This document shows positions 36,956 through 46,744 of a DNA stretch of 64,000 nt, one piece after another. Every line of letters begins with the position of its first letter. The first letter of the stretch is position 1. Under the pieces are notes generated by a model. It had not been told where the DNA came from, did not search any database, and saw only the letters and a program-made list of their open reading frames with translations. The stretch covers positions 62,001-126,000 of the forward strand of contig CANNFT010000015.1 in assembly GCA_947503895.1 (NCBI GenBank), given 5' to 3'. A program made the position numbers and the translations under genes. This stretch comes from an uncultured Saccharospirillaceae bacterium (lineage in GTDB: Bacteria > Pseudomonadota > Gammaproteobacteria > Pseudomonadales > Oceanobacteraceae).

Positions 36956-37429
36956 TTGGCTGCTTTGCCCGCTTTAAGCTGGATTATTCAGTATCTCGAA
37001 AATCATGATATTCCATATGTGGTGTGCGGCGGACTAGCAGCCATCGCATATGGTTCAACGCGCTCTTTAAATGATATTGATGTATACATTCCAGATGCAT
37101 TTTTTGACTCAGTTGTCGAATTTGGCAGACCTTATATTACGTATGGCCCGACTCACCATAAAGGAAAGCTATGGGATTTGACGTATGTGCAGTTTCGGTT
37201 CCAAGGTCAAGCGGTAGAAGTCGGCAGTGACAACGATTGTAAAATATATAATGCCGCTGATAAAAATTGGCACTCGAAAATTATAAATTTTGACCAGTAT
37301 GAATATCGCACATTGTTTGGCATGACATTCAAAGTCATGCCGGTAGAAGATCTAATACACTATAAAGCCATACTTAATCGACCAGTCGATATTGAAGATA
37401 TTCATCAAATCACACAACACCGTATGTAA
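36956..37429 (+). CDS. nucleotidyltransferase-fold (MazG-related/AbiEii-like) protein
   Basis: A 157-residue protein starting at TTG. YVVCGGLAAIAYGSTRSLNDIDVYIP has the GG...(x)DxD active-site pattern of minimal nucleotidyltransferases, and PVEDLIHYKAILNRPVDIEDI is the typical C-terminal helix of the 'MazG-related'/AbiEii-like group. It starts 20 bases after the VOC gene and probably shares a transcript. No antitoxin-like partner is visible. Confidence 0.7.
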   Translation: MAALPALSWIIQYLENHDIPYVVCGGLAAIAYGSTRSLNDIDVYIPDAFFDSVVEFGRPYITYGPTHHKGKLWDLTYVQFRFQGQAVEVGSDNDCKIYNAADKNWHSKIINFDQYEYRTLFGMTFKVMPVEDLIHYKAILNRPVDIEDIHQITQHRM

Positions 37430-37491
37430 TCTACATTTTAAATGATCGCCTTACCGCACATCCACCCTCATGGCGGATATTCATTTCTAAA

Positions 37492-37731
37492 TCAGGATTT
37501 TTTCGCTAACTCTATGGCTGCATTAATCGCCTTTTTCGCCAAAGGGCTATTTTTCCAGCACGTAGTGTGCAGCATGCTGGCCACTCTCTCAGCAATATCA
37601 TCCGCATTATAGTGCTTTAATTCTGAGAAAGAACTGATACCAATTTCTTCAAATCGTTTAATCACGGTTGGACCTACGCCTTTTAATTCCAATAATGCTG
37701 ATGACTCAGCTGGACTGAACTTTTCTTTCAT
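37492..37731 (-). CDS. small helix-hairpin-helix protein
   Basis: A 79-residue protein: LLELKGVGPTVIKRFEEIGISSFSELKHYNADDIAERV is a helix-hairpin-helix of the 'pathogenicity locus/mitomycin resistance' type that may bind DNA. The remainder is a basic helical tail. AGGTG precedes ATG. Function unknown. Confidence 0.7.
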   Translation of the reverse strand: MKEKFSPAESSALLELKGVGPTVIKRFEEIGISSFSELKHYNADDIAERVASMLHTTCWKNSPLAKKAINAAIELAKKS

Positions 37732-37784
37732 TAATCACCTCTCTTTAGTGTTTCAATTTTGTGGTTAAATTTCATATCGACTGT

Positions 37785-38687
37785 TTATTTAACAAACCGC
37801 TGTCGAAATTGCTTGGGCGTTAACCCTAGAATGCGCACAAATATTTTACGGCAGGCGCTGCTGTCTTCATAACCCACCTCCGTGGCAATGGTTTCGAAAT
37901 GCTTAGTGGTTTGCTCTAATTTTTCACAGGCCTTTTGGATGCGTAACCGCTGTATGTATTCAGACGGTTTCAAATCCGTGGCTTGCGCAAAACGCCGCAG
38001 AAAATTTCGCTCGCTCATATGTCCAAGATCGGCCATTTCTATATTTTTAGTTTTCTTAAAATAGTATTTATCTAAAAACGCCTGAATTTCTAAAATGGCT
38101 TTATCCCCATGGTTACGTTTAGGGATAAATTGCTGGTAATACCGTTGGGACCTTTGCCCTGTATCCACCACCAAGTTTTTTCCTAATTGATTCATCACTG
38201 CGGGCCCGGCATGCCGCGCTACGATTTCCAGTGCCAAATCCAACCAAGACATCACACCACCCGCTGTAATAATGTCGCCCTGATTGATCAGGATTTGATG
38301 AATATCTAAGGTTAAATGAGGAAAACGCTCCTTAAATGCCTCTTCCAATGCCCAATGTGTCGTGGCCTGATGCCCCTCTAAAAACCCACCTTGCGCAAGA
38401 ATAAAAGCCCCCGAACATGCCGAACAAAGTGTGGCTTGTTGCTTATGCTGCTGGGCCAACCACGTTAATAAATGGTCACTCGGTTCAAGGTAATAATCCG
38501 ATTTCAAGGAAGGCGGCAGAATAATGACCTCATACTGCTGCCCCTTAGGTAATTGTTCTGTGGTGAGTATTTCACATGAAAACGCAGCAGCCTGTTGACA
38601 GAGTTCGTTCGCCATTTCAAACAACTCGAAGAGTCCATAAACAGCGGATTGTAAGGCTGACGGGTAATGAATGACGGCTATTCTCAT
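37785..38687 (-). CDS. GlxA-family transcriptional regulator (DJ-1/PfpI + AraC)
   Basis: A 300-residue protein. The N-terminal DJ-1/PfpI-like domain (about 1-170) includes LCSACSGAFILAQGGFLEGHQATTHW, typical of GlxA regulators. The C-terminal AraC/XylS double HTH (about 205-300) has MSERNFLRRFAQATDLKPSEYIQRLRI and FETIATEVGYEDSSACRKIFVRILGLTPKQFRQRF. ATG 38687 matches the conserved MRIAVIHYP start; the longer frame is leader. Divergent from the HD-domain gene, which may be its target. Confidence 0.9.
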   Translation of the reverse strand: MRIAVIHYPSALQSAVYGLFELFEMANELCQQAAAFSCEILTTEQLPKGQQYEVIILPPSLKSDYYLEPSDHLLTWLAQQHKQQATLCSACSGAFILAQGGFLEGHQATTHWALEEAFKERFPHLTLDIHQILINQGDIITAGGVMSWLDLALEIVARHAGPAVMNQLGKNLVVDTGQRSQRYYQQFIPKRNHGDKAILEIQAFLDKYYFKKTKNIEMADLGHMSERNFLRRFAQATDLKPSEYIQRLRIQKACEKLEQTTKHFETIATEVGYEDSSACRKIFVRILGLTPKQFRQRFVK

Positions 38688-38794
38688 ATTGGCTGTATCA
38701 AACTGTTTTGTGTCAATATAGACACTTAATGGCATTTGAACAAATTGGCATACTGTTAGGCATCCTGTCATCAATGTATCTATGAGGAAATCAG

Positions 38795-39361
38795 ATGTCG
38801 GCATGTATGAAAGTAGAAACGCATATACCGTTTCTTGAAGCATTATTCGAGCCTTGGCGAACCGTCATCGGCGAGGACTACGCAGGCTATCGAAACCACG
38901 TATATCGAATGGTGCAATTTACGTGGGCCATAAAAGATCAGCAGGGCCAGCCTTTAACGGAAGACGACAAAAAGAAAATCATGATCGCTGGTGTCTTTCA
39001 TGATATCGGTATTTGGGTGGATAACACCTTGGATTACTTAGAGCCTTCCGTACCGCCCGCCATGCAGTATTTACAGGATAATCAATTAGAAGACTGGTGT
39101 GATGAAATTCGCTTGATGATTACTGAGCATCATAAATTACGACAATATAACGGCGAACATCAGGGCATTGTTGAGTTATTTCGAAAAGGTGACTTGGTGG
39201 ACTTTTCATTGACGGCGATTACATTTAATTTGCCTAAACACTACATAAAAGAAATGAAATCAGCCCTTCCGAACGCCGGCTTTCATCTAGGTCTACTGAA
39301 GAAAGGTCTAAAATGGTTTCTGCGCCACCCAATCAATCCGGTGCCCATGATGAAGTGGTAA
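38795..39361 (+). CDS. HD-domain phosphohydrolase-like protein
   Basis: A 188-residue protein: HVYRMVQFTWAI, then IAGVFHDIGIWVDNTLDYLEPS with the HD metal pair, and MITEHHKLRQYNG, a later His. This fits the HD superfamily (metal-dependent phosphohydrolases). GAGGAAATCAG precedes the ATG. Substrate unknown. It is divergent from the GlxA-type regulator with a 107-base gap. Confidence 0.8.
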   Translation: MSACMKVETHIPFLEALFEPWRTVIGEDYAGYRNHVYRMVQFTWAIKDQQGQPLTEDDKKKIMIAGVFHDIGIWVDNTLDYLEPSVPPAMQYLQDNQLEDWCDEIRLMITEHHKLRQYNGEHQGIVELFRKGDLVDFSLTAITFNLPKHYIKEMKSALPNAGFHLGLLKKGLKWFLRHPINPVPMMKW

Positions 39362-39389
39362 TGATTTATCCAGATTCTTATTTAATTCA

Positions 39390-39427
39390 CTCGACATGGC
39401 AGCCTGAAAAAAGACAGCCATGTCGAG
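39390..39427 (+). terminator. hairpin after the HD-domain gene
   Basis: CTCGACATGGC and its exact complement GCCATGTCGAG frame a 16-base loop containing an A-run, 28 bases past the stop. It has no T-run on the plus strand; the 11-bp stem suggests a terminator for one or both converging genes. Confidence 0.6.
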
Positions 39428-39557
39428 AAATAGGATGAGCTTTCGCTCATTCGAGACTCTACATGAGATAGGTCATACCGCACTTTCAGGCCATGGAATT
39501 CTTGCGTCCTCCCAGCTTCAGGTTATCCATCAACTCGGCATGGACTGAGTGACTGCA

Positions 39558-40352
39558 TCACACAAACGCTGGTTTTCGCTTTTGGATAAAGGCCATGGTG
39601 CCTTCTTGATTTTCAGGCGAACCTAAAGTGTTCATAACGGCTCTACGCTCCATCGCAAACCCTTTATCGACATTCATGTCTTCAATGGCTTTCAACGCTG
39701 GCAGTATTTGCGAGACGGCATAGGCCGGAGCTTGTGCTAATTCTAAACCAAGTTCAATTGCACGATCGAGCAATCGATGATTCTCTACTACCTCATTAAC
39801 AAGGCCAATGCGATAGGCCTCTTCACCGTCTATTTTCTTAGCGCGTAGGATCATATCCGTAGCATGCATACGTCCCACAGTCTTTGTTAAACGTACACTT
39901 CCGCCCCATGCAGGCACGGTGCCCAAGTCCATCTCAGGCAGCCCAATTTTGCACCCTGTTTTTGCTGCTAATCGAAAATGACACGCCAATGGCAATTCTA
40001 AGCCGCCACCTAAACAATGCCCAAATAGTGTAGCGATCACGGGTTTATTTAAATTTTCAATCATGGACAATACATTTAAACGCTGATCAAACAAGGCTTC
40101 TAATTTTGATTGGTCGTTAAATATTGGCGCTAACTGTTTCAAGTCCATCCCTACTGAAAAATTCTGATCGCCTTCTGCGGTCACCAAAATAGCCCTAACA
40201 GATTGATCATTCGCGAGTTCAGGAATCATACGTTCCAATGTATTCATAAGGTCTATTGAGAGCGCGTTATAAGGTGGGTTATTAATCGTTAAAACGCACA
40301 ATGCAGAGTGGTAAGATATTTTGAGTGATTCACTGACTTGCTCGACAGACAT
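39558..40352 (-). CDS. enoyl-CoA hydratase/isomerase family protein
   Basis: A 264-residue crotonase-fold protein with NNPPYNALSIDLMNTL, EGDQNFSVGMDLKQL, the oxyanion-hole region LFGHCLGGGLELPLACHFRLA and GLPEMDLGTVPAWGGSVRL. The Glu in LPEMDLG corresponds to the catalytic Glu of hydratases. The reaction could be hydratase or isomerase; the substrate is not readable. Possibly isolated from other beta-oxidation genes. Confidence 0.88.
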   Translation of the reverse strand: MSVEQVSESLKISYHSALCVLTINNPPYNALSIDLMNTLERMIPELANDQSVRAILVTAEGDQNFSVGMDLKQLAPIFNDQSKLEALFDQRLNVLSMIENLNKPVIATLFGHCLGGGLELPLACHFRLAAKTGCKIGLPEMDLGTVPAWGGSVRLTKTVGRMHATDMILRAKKIDGEEAYRIGLVNEVVENHRLLDRAIELGLELAQAPAYAVSQILPALKAIEDMNVDKGFAMERRAVMNTLGSPENQEGTMAFIQKRKPAFV

Positions 40353-40515
40353 AATGAAATCCTTTTATGATCGGTATAAATGATTGGAAGCGACTCATTC
40401 TTTTATAACGATTAAAAGCGACTCTGTGACTGGCGATGAATACCAATAAATTGACGAACAAGAGAATAAAACCTATCGCCATCATTGAAATTACGATTAT
40501 GCGACAACTATTCAT
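40330..40515 (-). CDS. possible small membrane protein
   Basis: A 61-residue frame with one transmembrane segment (residues about 6-28), then a basic tail ending RFQSFIPIIKGFHYVCRASQ. It overlaps the hydratase start by 23 bases. IPII after a basic stretch recalls short immunity-like membrane proteins, but there is no clear ribosome binding site. Might be a remnant or spurious. Confidence 0.25.
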   Translation of the reverse strand: MNSCRIIVISMMAIGFILLFVNLLVFIASHRVAFNRYKRMSRFQSFIPIIKGFHYVCRASQ

Positions 40516-40547
40516 GTGCAGAATAAAAGAGATGTAGATCGCTCAAT

Positions 40548-41426
40548 TTATTCGGAGGAATACACTCCAAACGTAAATCGCTCATGACCCGCTAAATCAC
40601 GCCCAGACCCTACTTGCTGATAACCCAAAGCGTGTAATGTTTTTCGCACATTTTCAGCTTGCGTCCATCCATGCTCCATGACCAGCCAGCCATTTAAATA
40701 TGGCCGCGCATGCTCTGCGATATGATAAAGATCATGAAAACCCTGCTCGTCCGCCACCAATGCCGACTTGGGTTCAAATTGAACATCACCTTGGTCAAGA
40801 TGAACATCGGTTTCATCAATATACGGGGGGTTACTGACGATCAAGTCGAAACGGGGTTGGACCGTAGAGGCGTTTGCTCGGTGAGAAAGCCCGTCAAACC
40901 AATGACTTTGATAAAACTGAGCGTTGGTAATATTGTTACGATCTGCATTACGGGTGGCCAGCGCTACCGCTTCAGGAATGATATCCAACCCAGTTACCTG
41001 CGCGGCTGGAAATTCTTTAGCCAGTGCTAATGCCAATGCTCCGGTGCCGGTTCCTAAATCCAGAATCGCGTTGGGCTGTAAATCCGGTTGCTCCAAAATC
41101 CACTCAATCAAGGATTCGGTATCGCCTCTGGGAATCAGCGTATGGGGTGCAACCTCTAAATCTAAACTCCAAAATCCCTGATATCCCAATATATAGGCGA
41201 TGGGTTCGCCACATTTACGCCTTGCCAGTAAACGCTGAAAAGCCTGGTTTTCTTGAGCACTGAGTGTTTTTTCGGGGTGGGTAAATAAAATCGTGCGGGA
41301 AGCATTCAATACATGCAACAGCAGTAGCTCAGCATCTAATGCAGGGGAATCAGATAAATGATGAACGCTTTTACTCGCTGCCATCAGTTCGTCCGAAGCC
41401 AATGCTAAAGTTTGTTTTAAATTCAT
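40548..41426 (-). CDS. prmC: peptide chain release factor N5-glutamine methyltransferase
   Basis: A 292-residue protein with an N-terminal helical domain, then SAM motif LDLGTGTGALALALA (about 120-134) and the catalytic VSNPPYI (about 191-197). It methylates the GGQ glutamine of RF1/RF2. Start set at ATG 41426 (MNLKQTLALASDELMAAS), which aligns with the family start. prfA lies about 105 bases upstream in the same direction, as in Pseudomonas and E. coli (hemA-prfA-prmC). Confidence 0.95.
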   Translation of the reverse strand: MNLKQTLALASDELMAASKSVHHLSDSPALDAELLLLHVLNASRTILFTHPEKTLSAQENQAFQRLLARRKCGEPIAYILGYQGFWSLDLEVAPHTLIPRGDTESLIEWILEQPDLQPNAILDLGTGTGALALALAKEFPAAQVTGLDIIPEAVALATRNADRNNITNAQFYQSHWFDGLSHRANASTVQPRFDLIVSNPPYIDETDVHLDQGDVQFEPKSALVADEQGFHDLYHIAEHARPYLNGWLVMEHGWTQAENVRKTLHALGYQQVGSGRDLAGHERFTFGVYSSE

Positions 41427-41531
41427 GATGGACGAGGTTTCGATGCTAGAGGTGACTGGTTTTTGATGGAGTATAACGAACAAAAGATGATGGGATAGGT
41501 ATCCACACCACCTTTTGTCTGGGCGTCAATA

Positions 41532-42617
41532 TTAATCGCTACCCATAGCCGCTAACATTTCTGCCTGATGCTCATGGATTAATGGCTGAATAATTGAATC
41601 GGTATCGCCTTCCATCACTTCATCTAATTTGTACAACGTGAGGTTGATGCGATGATCCGTCACTCGACCTTGCGGGTAGTTATAAGTACGAATACGCTCT
41701 GAACGGTCACCACTGCCCACCAAACTTTTACGCTCGGCTGCTTGTTCAGCCTGTGCTTTTTGGGTAATGCCGTCTTGCAGGCGCGTCGCTAATATCGACA
41801 TCGCTTTAGCACGGTTTTTATGTTGTGATCGCTCTTCCTGACACTCAACCACAATGCCAGTTGGGATGTGAGTGAGTCGTATCGCCGAGTCAGTTTTGTT
41901 AACGTGCTGTCCACCGGCACCAGATGCACGAAAAGTATCGATGCGTAAATCGGCTTTGTTTATATCAACTTCAGCCCCTTCCTCCACTTCTGCCATGACG
42001 GCAACCGTACAGGCTGACGTGTGGATTCGGCCCTGACTTTCGGTCGCTGGCACACGCTGAACTCGGTGCGCACCCGATTCAAATTTCATTTGGCTGTATA
42101 CGTTGTCACCCGCGATACGCGTGATGATTTCCTTATAACCACCATGCTCACCTTCATTTGCACTCAGTACTTCCGTTTTCCAGCCACGACGCTCTGCGTA
42201 TTTGGTGTACATGCGGAATAAATCCCCGGAGAAAATGGCAGCTTCATCACCACCCGTACCTGCGCGAATCTCTAGAATGACGTTTTTGCCGTCATTGGGG
42301 TCTTTCGGCAACAATAAAACTTGCAGCTCGCCTTCTAAGCGCTCAATTTCTTCTTTCGCGCTTTTATATTCTTCCTGACCCATTTCTCGCATTTCTGGAT
42401 CACTGTCTTGAGTTAACAATTCAGCTTCCGCTAAATTGTCTTCTGCTGTGCGAAAGGCCGCAAACGCTTGCACCACAGGCTCTATTTCAGAGTACTCTTT
42501 GGATAAGTTACGAAATTTATTTTGGTCACTGATGACGGACGGGTCCGATAGCAGTGCGCCGACTTCTTCATAGCGCTCGGCGATCGTTTCCAATTTAGTT
42601 TGAACAGAGGATTTCAT
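41532..42617 (-). CDS. prfA: peptide chain release factor 1
   Basis: A 361-residue protein (E. coli 360). [27 protein letters not shown]-type block with the PAT tripeptide (reads UAA/UAG) and [18 protein letters not shown] with GGQ. It terminates translation. Middle gene of hemA-prfA-prmC; the 151-base gap to hemA suggests it may have its own promoter. Confidence 0.97.
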   Translation of the reverse strand: [361 protein letters not shown]

Positions 42618-42768
42618 GAATCGATTAATACCAGAAAATAGGAAATCTTTAGTGGGCTAACGTTGCTCCCATCCAAATACTGATCCATTGCGAGTTTGAA
42701 CGTCGTTACCTCAATTAATCAACCAGAGGCAGCGCTTTCGTTCCCACAACGATTATTTTAGATGAGAT

Positions 42769-44034
42769 TTAACTAAGATCTGTATCATCAAGCTGATACA
42801 ACTCTTGTACCCAAGTCATTACTTCATTTCGACCTTCAGCGCTGGCTTCGCGCATGGTCACGGTGGGTGTATGCATCAATTTATTCGTGAGCATATTGGC
42901 CAACGTTGCTAATACTTTTTGTGGATCATCACCATTGCTCAGTCGCTTCATGGCTTTTTCGAGTTCTTGGTCACGAATATGCTCTGAATGCTGCCGAAAG
43001 GCCCGTAGGGTCGTTACCGCATCCAAGCTGCGCAGTTGGCGCATAAAATCCGCCGAACCCGCCTCGATAATTTCTTCTGCATCTAGGGCTGCATCTTGCC
43101 GAGCACGCACATTCTCTTCGATGATGTCTTTTAAGTCATCCACTGTGTAGAGGTAGATGTCGGACAATTCGGCTACTTCTGCTTCTATGTCTCTGGGAAC
43201 AGCGATGTCCACCATAAAAACTGGGGCATGTTTACGCTTACGCAGCGCCCGCTCCACAGTGCCCTTTCCTAATACAGGTAAAGGGCTAGCAGTGGATGCA
43301 ATGACAATATCTGCTCGGTACAACTCGTCTGCAATATCAGACAACAGAATGGCTTTTGCACCAAATTGCTCAGCAAGCGCTTCGGCACGAGCCAATGTTC
43401 GATTGGCAACAATAATGTTATCGACCCCTGCATCCACTAAATGCCGAGCCACTAAGTCGATGGTTTCGCCTGCTCCGATCAACAATGCCGTATTTTTCGA
43501 GAGATCCGAGAAGATTTTCTTGGCCAAACTGACGGCGGCAAACGCCACGGATACCGGATTTTGACCGATCGCAGTATCGGTTCTGACTTTTTTCGCAACG
43601 CTAAACGTTTGCCGAAACAGCCTGCCCAATTCTGGGCCAATGGTTCCAGCATCTTGCGCCACGGCATAGGCGGATTTCATTTGGCCCAGTATCTGAGGCT
43701 CACCCAATACGAGGCTATCTAAGCCACTGGCCACCCGCATCAAATGCTGCACCGCTGCATCGCCTTCCAAACAATAGTGGCAACGAGAGAGTTCATTTTC
43801 GGGCACCGTGTGCGTTGCACTCATCCAATTTAACAGTGAGTGTTCACTAGCGGTTTCTGTGGAGCAGTACAATTCCGTCCGATTACACGTCGAAAGAATG
43901 ACCACTTCTTGCATACCGTGTTGCGCACACGCCTCACGCAGGTGGGCGTGTATCTGGTCAGGTGCAAAAGCGACCTTTTCCCGAATGGCCACCGGTGCCG
44001 TTTTGTGGTTTATACCAAATGCCAATAAAGTCAT
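42769..44034 (-). CDS. hemA: glutamyl-tRNA reductase
   Basis: A 421-residue protein (E. coli 418): VVILSTCNRTELYC with the catalytic Cys about residue 50, GLDSLVLGEPQILGQMKSAY, and VANRTLARAEALA in the NADPH domain. It makes glutamate-1-semialdehyde from Glu-tRNA, the first committed step of haem synthesis, and is usually subject to haem-dependent proteolysis. It is divergent from the TPR-lolB-ispE operon. Confidence 0.97.
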   Translation of the reverse strand: MTLLAFGINHKTAPVAIREKVAFAPDQIHAHLREACAQHGMQEVVILSTCNRTELYCSTETASEHSLLNWMSATHTVPENELSRCHYCLEGDAAVQHLMRVASGLDSLVLGEPQILGQMKSAYAVAQDAGTIGPELGRLFRQTFSVAKKVRTDTAIGQNPVSVAFAAVSLAKKIFSDLSKNTALLIGAGETIDLVARHLVDAGVDNIIVANRTLARAEALAEQFGAKAILLSDIADELYRADIVIASTASPLPVLGKGTVERALRKRKHAPVFMVDIAVPRDIEAEVAELSDIYLYTVDDLKDIIEENVRARQDAALDAEEIIEAGSADFMRQLRSLDAVTTLRAFRQHSEHIRDQELEKAMKRLSNGDDPQKVLATLANMLTNKLMHTPTVTMREASAEGRNEVMTWVQELYQLDDTDLS

Positions 44035-44336
44035 GAACTACAAAATACTTTGGGTAATAAGGTGGACACCAAGGTAATTTACCAACTTACCTTGGTTTAA
44101 TGGGGTTTTTATCTGCGTATAATGCATAAACTCAAAGATAACCCGTTAATTGTTCCGTTTTACTATGTCTCATACGACTAACTGACCTGACTGAGTTTCG
44201 CAAATAACGGCCAATTATTTCAAACTTCCGAGAAAGCGCCGTATTATATCCATATTCGCGTAAAAAGTTTCGGCTCCATTTCAATTGGAACTCGAAACAC
44301 TCTTGTAGGGTCAAAAGCGCCAAAGAGGTTTATTCT

Positions 44337-46064
44337 ATGCAAAACTGTTTTGTGGTGGTGTCACTGGCGCTCCTGCTATCGACCACCATGGTGTTCGCCC
44401 AGTCTCCAGAAGGTGCCCTCGCTTCAGAAGAAGGGGCCGAATCGAGCCATGCAAACACTCCCGCCGTCAGCAAACCCGGTTACAGTGCAAATACACTGTA
44501 TGCTTTACTGGTCGCTGAAATCGCAGGACAGCGACAGATGTTCGATGTCTCGCTCGGCAACTACTTGCTAGAAGCCCACCGCACACAAGATCCTGGCGTT
44601 GCCGCACGCGCCACACAAATTGCACAGTATATTGGTGCAGATCAAGCTGCTTTAGACGCCGCGACATTATGGGCCAAATTGGACGACCATAACCCTCGGG
44701 CACATCACGCTATAAGTATGGAACTCATCAAAGCTCAGCGCTTTGCTGAGTCCACCTTGCATTTACAAGCCGCTTTAACGCTCGATCCAACGCTTGGCCC
44801 AGACTTTATTAGCACGCAAGGGGCTAATCTGTCCGTTGGTGCACGCAAACAACTATTAGATGCCCTGCAACCGGTATTGAAGATGCACCCTCAGCATCCA
44901 GGACTGCTGCTCAACCTCGCGCATTTACATCAACAGCAAAAAGAACTCACGCTTGCGCTCGATTTTTTAAATCAACTGCTCGCGCATAGCAAACACTATT
45001 ACCCCGCCTGGAATATGAAAGCGAGAATATTGGCCGGTCAAAACAAAACTGCCGAAGCACTCACCGCTGTTCAATCAGCTTTGGACGAATTTCCTGCCGA
45101 TAAAGCGCTCACCATTCTTAAGGCTAGGTTATTGATCAGCCATAAAGACATTCCGGGAGCCCGTGAAGTCTTCGCCAAACTCACCGAACGATACCCAGAA
45201 GATGCCCATATCCTGCTGCCTTTAGCACTTACACAGCTGGAGCTAAAAGAATTTGAAGGTGCCCGACAAACGCTCAATATGCTGCTGGCCCAAGGCAAGA
45301 TGCTAAATGAAGTCAACTTTTACCTTGGTAAGCTTGAACAAAAAGATGGCCAACAACAGCGAGCTTTAGACCATTACCTAGCGATGCACGCGGGTCGAGA
45401 GTATCTGGCTGCGCAAAACCATATTGTTCAAATCTATATAGAGCAGGAACGCTTCAGTGAAGCTCAAGCTCACGTTCAAAACCAACGGGTCATAGATAGT
45501 AGCAACAGCCAAGCTTACTATTTAATGGAAGTGGAGCTGTTAAACCGAGCGCAAAGACACAATGAGTCTCTGGAGGTCCTGAATAACGCGCTTCAGGCGT
45601 ACGCCAACAATATAGACCTTCGCTATAGCCGTGCGATGGTCGCCGGTAAACTGGGTGACATCAGCCAGCTTGAGTTAGATTTAAGCTACATAATCGATCA
45701 GGAACCTGAGAATGCCACCGCACTGAACGCTTTAGGTTATACCCTCGCCGATCAAACCCCACGATTAGACGAAGCGCTGTCGTTGATCAGTAAAGCCAGA
45801 ACGCTATCACCCGAGGACCCAGCCATTATCGACAGTTTAGGCTGGGTCTATTACCGCATGGGGCGACTCACCGAAGCGGTTGAACTATTAAAAGAAGCCT
45901 ATAAACTCTTCCCAGATCCAGAAGTGGCGGCACACTTAGGCGAAGTGTTATGGCAACTGGACCAAAAACCAGAAGCTCATACCATTTGGCAACAAGGCCT
46001 GGATAAACAACCCGATAGCGAAATCATTAAAGAAACAATGGATCGACTGCAAACAGGACGCTGA
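44337..46064 (+). CDS. secreted or lipid-associated TPR-repeat protein
   Basis: A 575-residue protein with a signal peptide (about 1-22, cleavage near VFAQS) and at least eight tetratricopeptide repeats. Examples are LDALQPVLKMHPQHPGLLLNLAHLH, ALDFLNQLLAHSKHYYPAWNMKARIL and SLGWVYYRMGRLTEAVELLKEAY. Same position as the TPR gene upstream of lolB in Pseudomonas (PA4667-like). It probably works in the periplasm as a scaffold in the envelope. Ends about 100 bases before lolB. Confidence 0.85.
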   Translation: MQNCFVVVSLALLLSTTMVFAQSPEGALASEEGAESSHANTPAVSKPGYSANTLYALLVAEIAGQRQMFDVSLGNYLLEAHRTQDPGVAARATQIAQYIGADQAALDAATLWAKLDDHNPRAHHAISMELIKAQRFAESTLHLQAALTLDPTLGPDFISTQGANLSVGARKQLLDALQPVLKMHPQHPGLLLNLAHLHQQQKELTLALDFLNQLLAHSKHYYPAWNMKARILAGQNKTAEALTAVQSALDEFPADKALTILKARLLISHKDIPGAREVFAKLTERYPEDAHILLPLALTQLELKEFEGARQTLNMLLAQGKMLNEVNFYLGKLEQKDGQQQRALDHYLAMHAGREYLAAQNHIVQIYIEQERFSEAQAHVQNQRVIDSSNSQAYYLMEVELLNRAQRHNESLEVLNNALQAYANNIDLRYSRAMVAGKLGDISQLELDLSYIIDQEPENATALNALGYTLADQTPRLDEALSLISKARTLSPEDPAIIDSLGWVYYRMGRLTEAVELLKEAYKLFPDPEVAAHLGEVLWQLDQKPEAHTIWQQGLDKQPDSEIIKETMDRLQTGR

Positions 46065-46167
46065 TGTAAAACAAGCCGAAACAGTCGACCGGAATGTCCA
46101 CTTCGGGGCAGAGTGAAACACCTGCCCCGCCTCCTATTCAAACCAATACGAAACAGAAAACACCCAC

Positions 46168-46737
46168 ATGAGATTGAGTAAATATGTTTGTCGGACCCTT
46201 AGAGGCACCTTAGGGATTGCCGTGGTTTGGGCCTTAGCTGCTTGCACGCCCTTCTCAACCAAACCAACCGACTCATCCAAGTGGCAGATTCAAGGAAAGA
46301 TTGGCGTCACCACGCCCTCAGAAAGCGCCTCAGGTTTTTTGGTGTGGGAACAAAATAACGATCGCTTCCGTATTCATGTCAGCGGACCACTCGGACAAGG
46401 AACGACTGAAATTGAAGGCACCTCCGATGAAATCACCCTGACGCAGGATGGGCAGGTTATACACAGCGATGATCCTCAAGGGCTAATCTATGATCAGCTC
46501 GGCTGGCACTTCCCGATTAAGAATCTGAAATATTGGATTGTCGGTAAACCGTCGCCCCTCACACCGGCCAGCGAAATGGAGCGTGACAATGATGAACGAC
46601 TTTCGCTGTTGAAACAGGACGACTGGAAGATTGAATACCACAGATATGACGCTTACACGGGCCTACCGAGTCGCTTGCGCATCAGCCAAGGCCAATGGCG
46701 CTTCTTGTTAGTGATCAAACATTGGAATGTGGGCTAA
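46168..46737 (+). CDS. lolB: outer-membrane lipoprotein LolB
   Basis: A 189-residue protein with lipoprotein signal peptide ending LAACTPF, so Cys26 is lipidated. The lipocalin-like body has WQIQGKIGVTTPSESASGFLVWEQ and RIHVSGPLGQGTTEIEG, typical of LolB, which receives lipoproteins from LolA and inserts them in the outer membrane. Ends at the ispE start region: ispE begins 7 bases after the lolB stop, so they are coupled. Confidence 0.9.
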   Translation: MRLSKYVCRTLRGTLGIAVVWALAACTPFSTKPTDSSKWQIQGKIGVTTPSESASGFLVWEQNNDRFRIHVSGPLGQGTTEIEGTSDEITLTQDGQVIHSDDPQGLIYDQLGWHFPIKNLKYWIVGKPSPLTPASEMERDNDERLSLLKQDDWKIEYHRYDAYTGLPSRLRISQGQWRFLLVIKHWNVG

Positions 46738-46744
46738 ACAAATA

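Noticed and set aside
46106..46130. GGGGCAG...CTGCCCC hairpin between the TPR gene and lolB
   Set aside because: Short stem with no T-run; insufficient to call a terminator within a likely operon.
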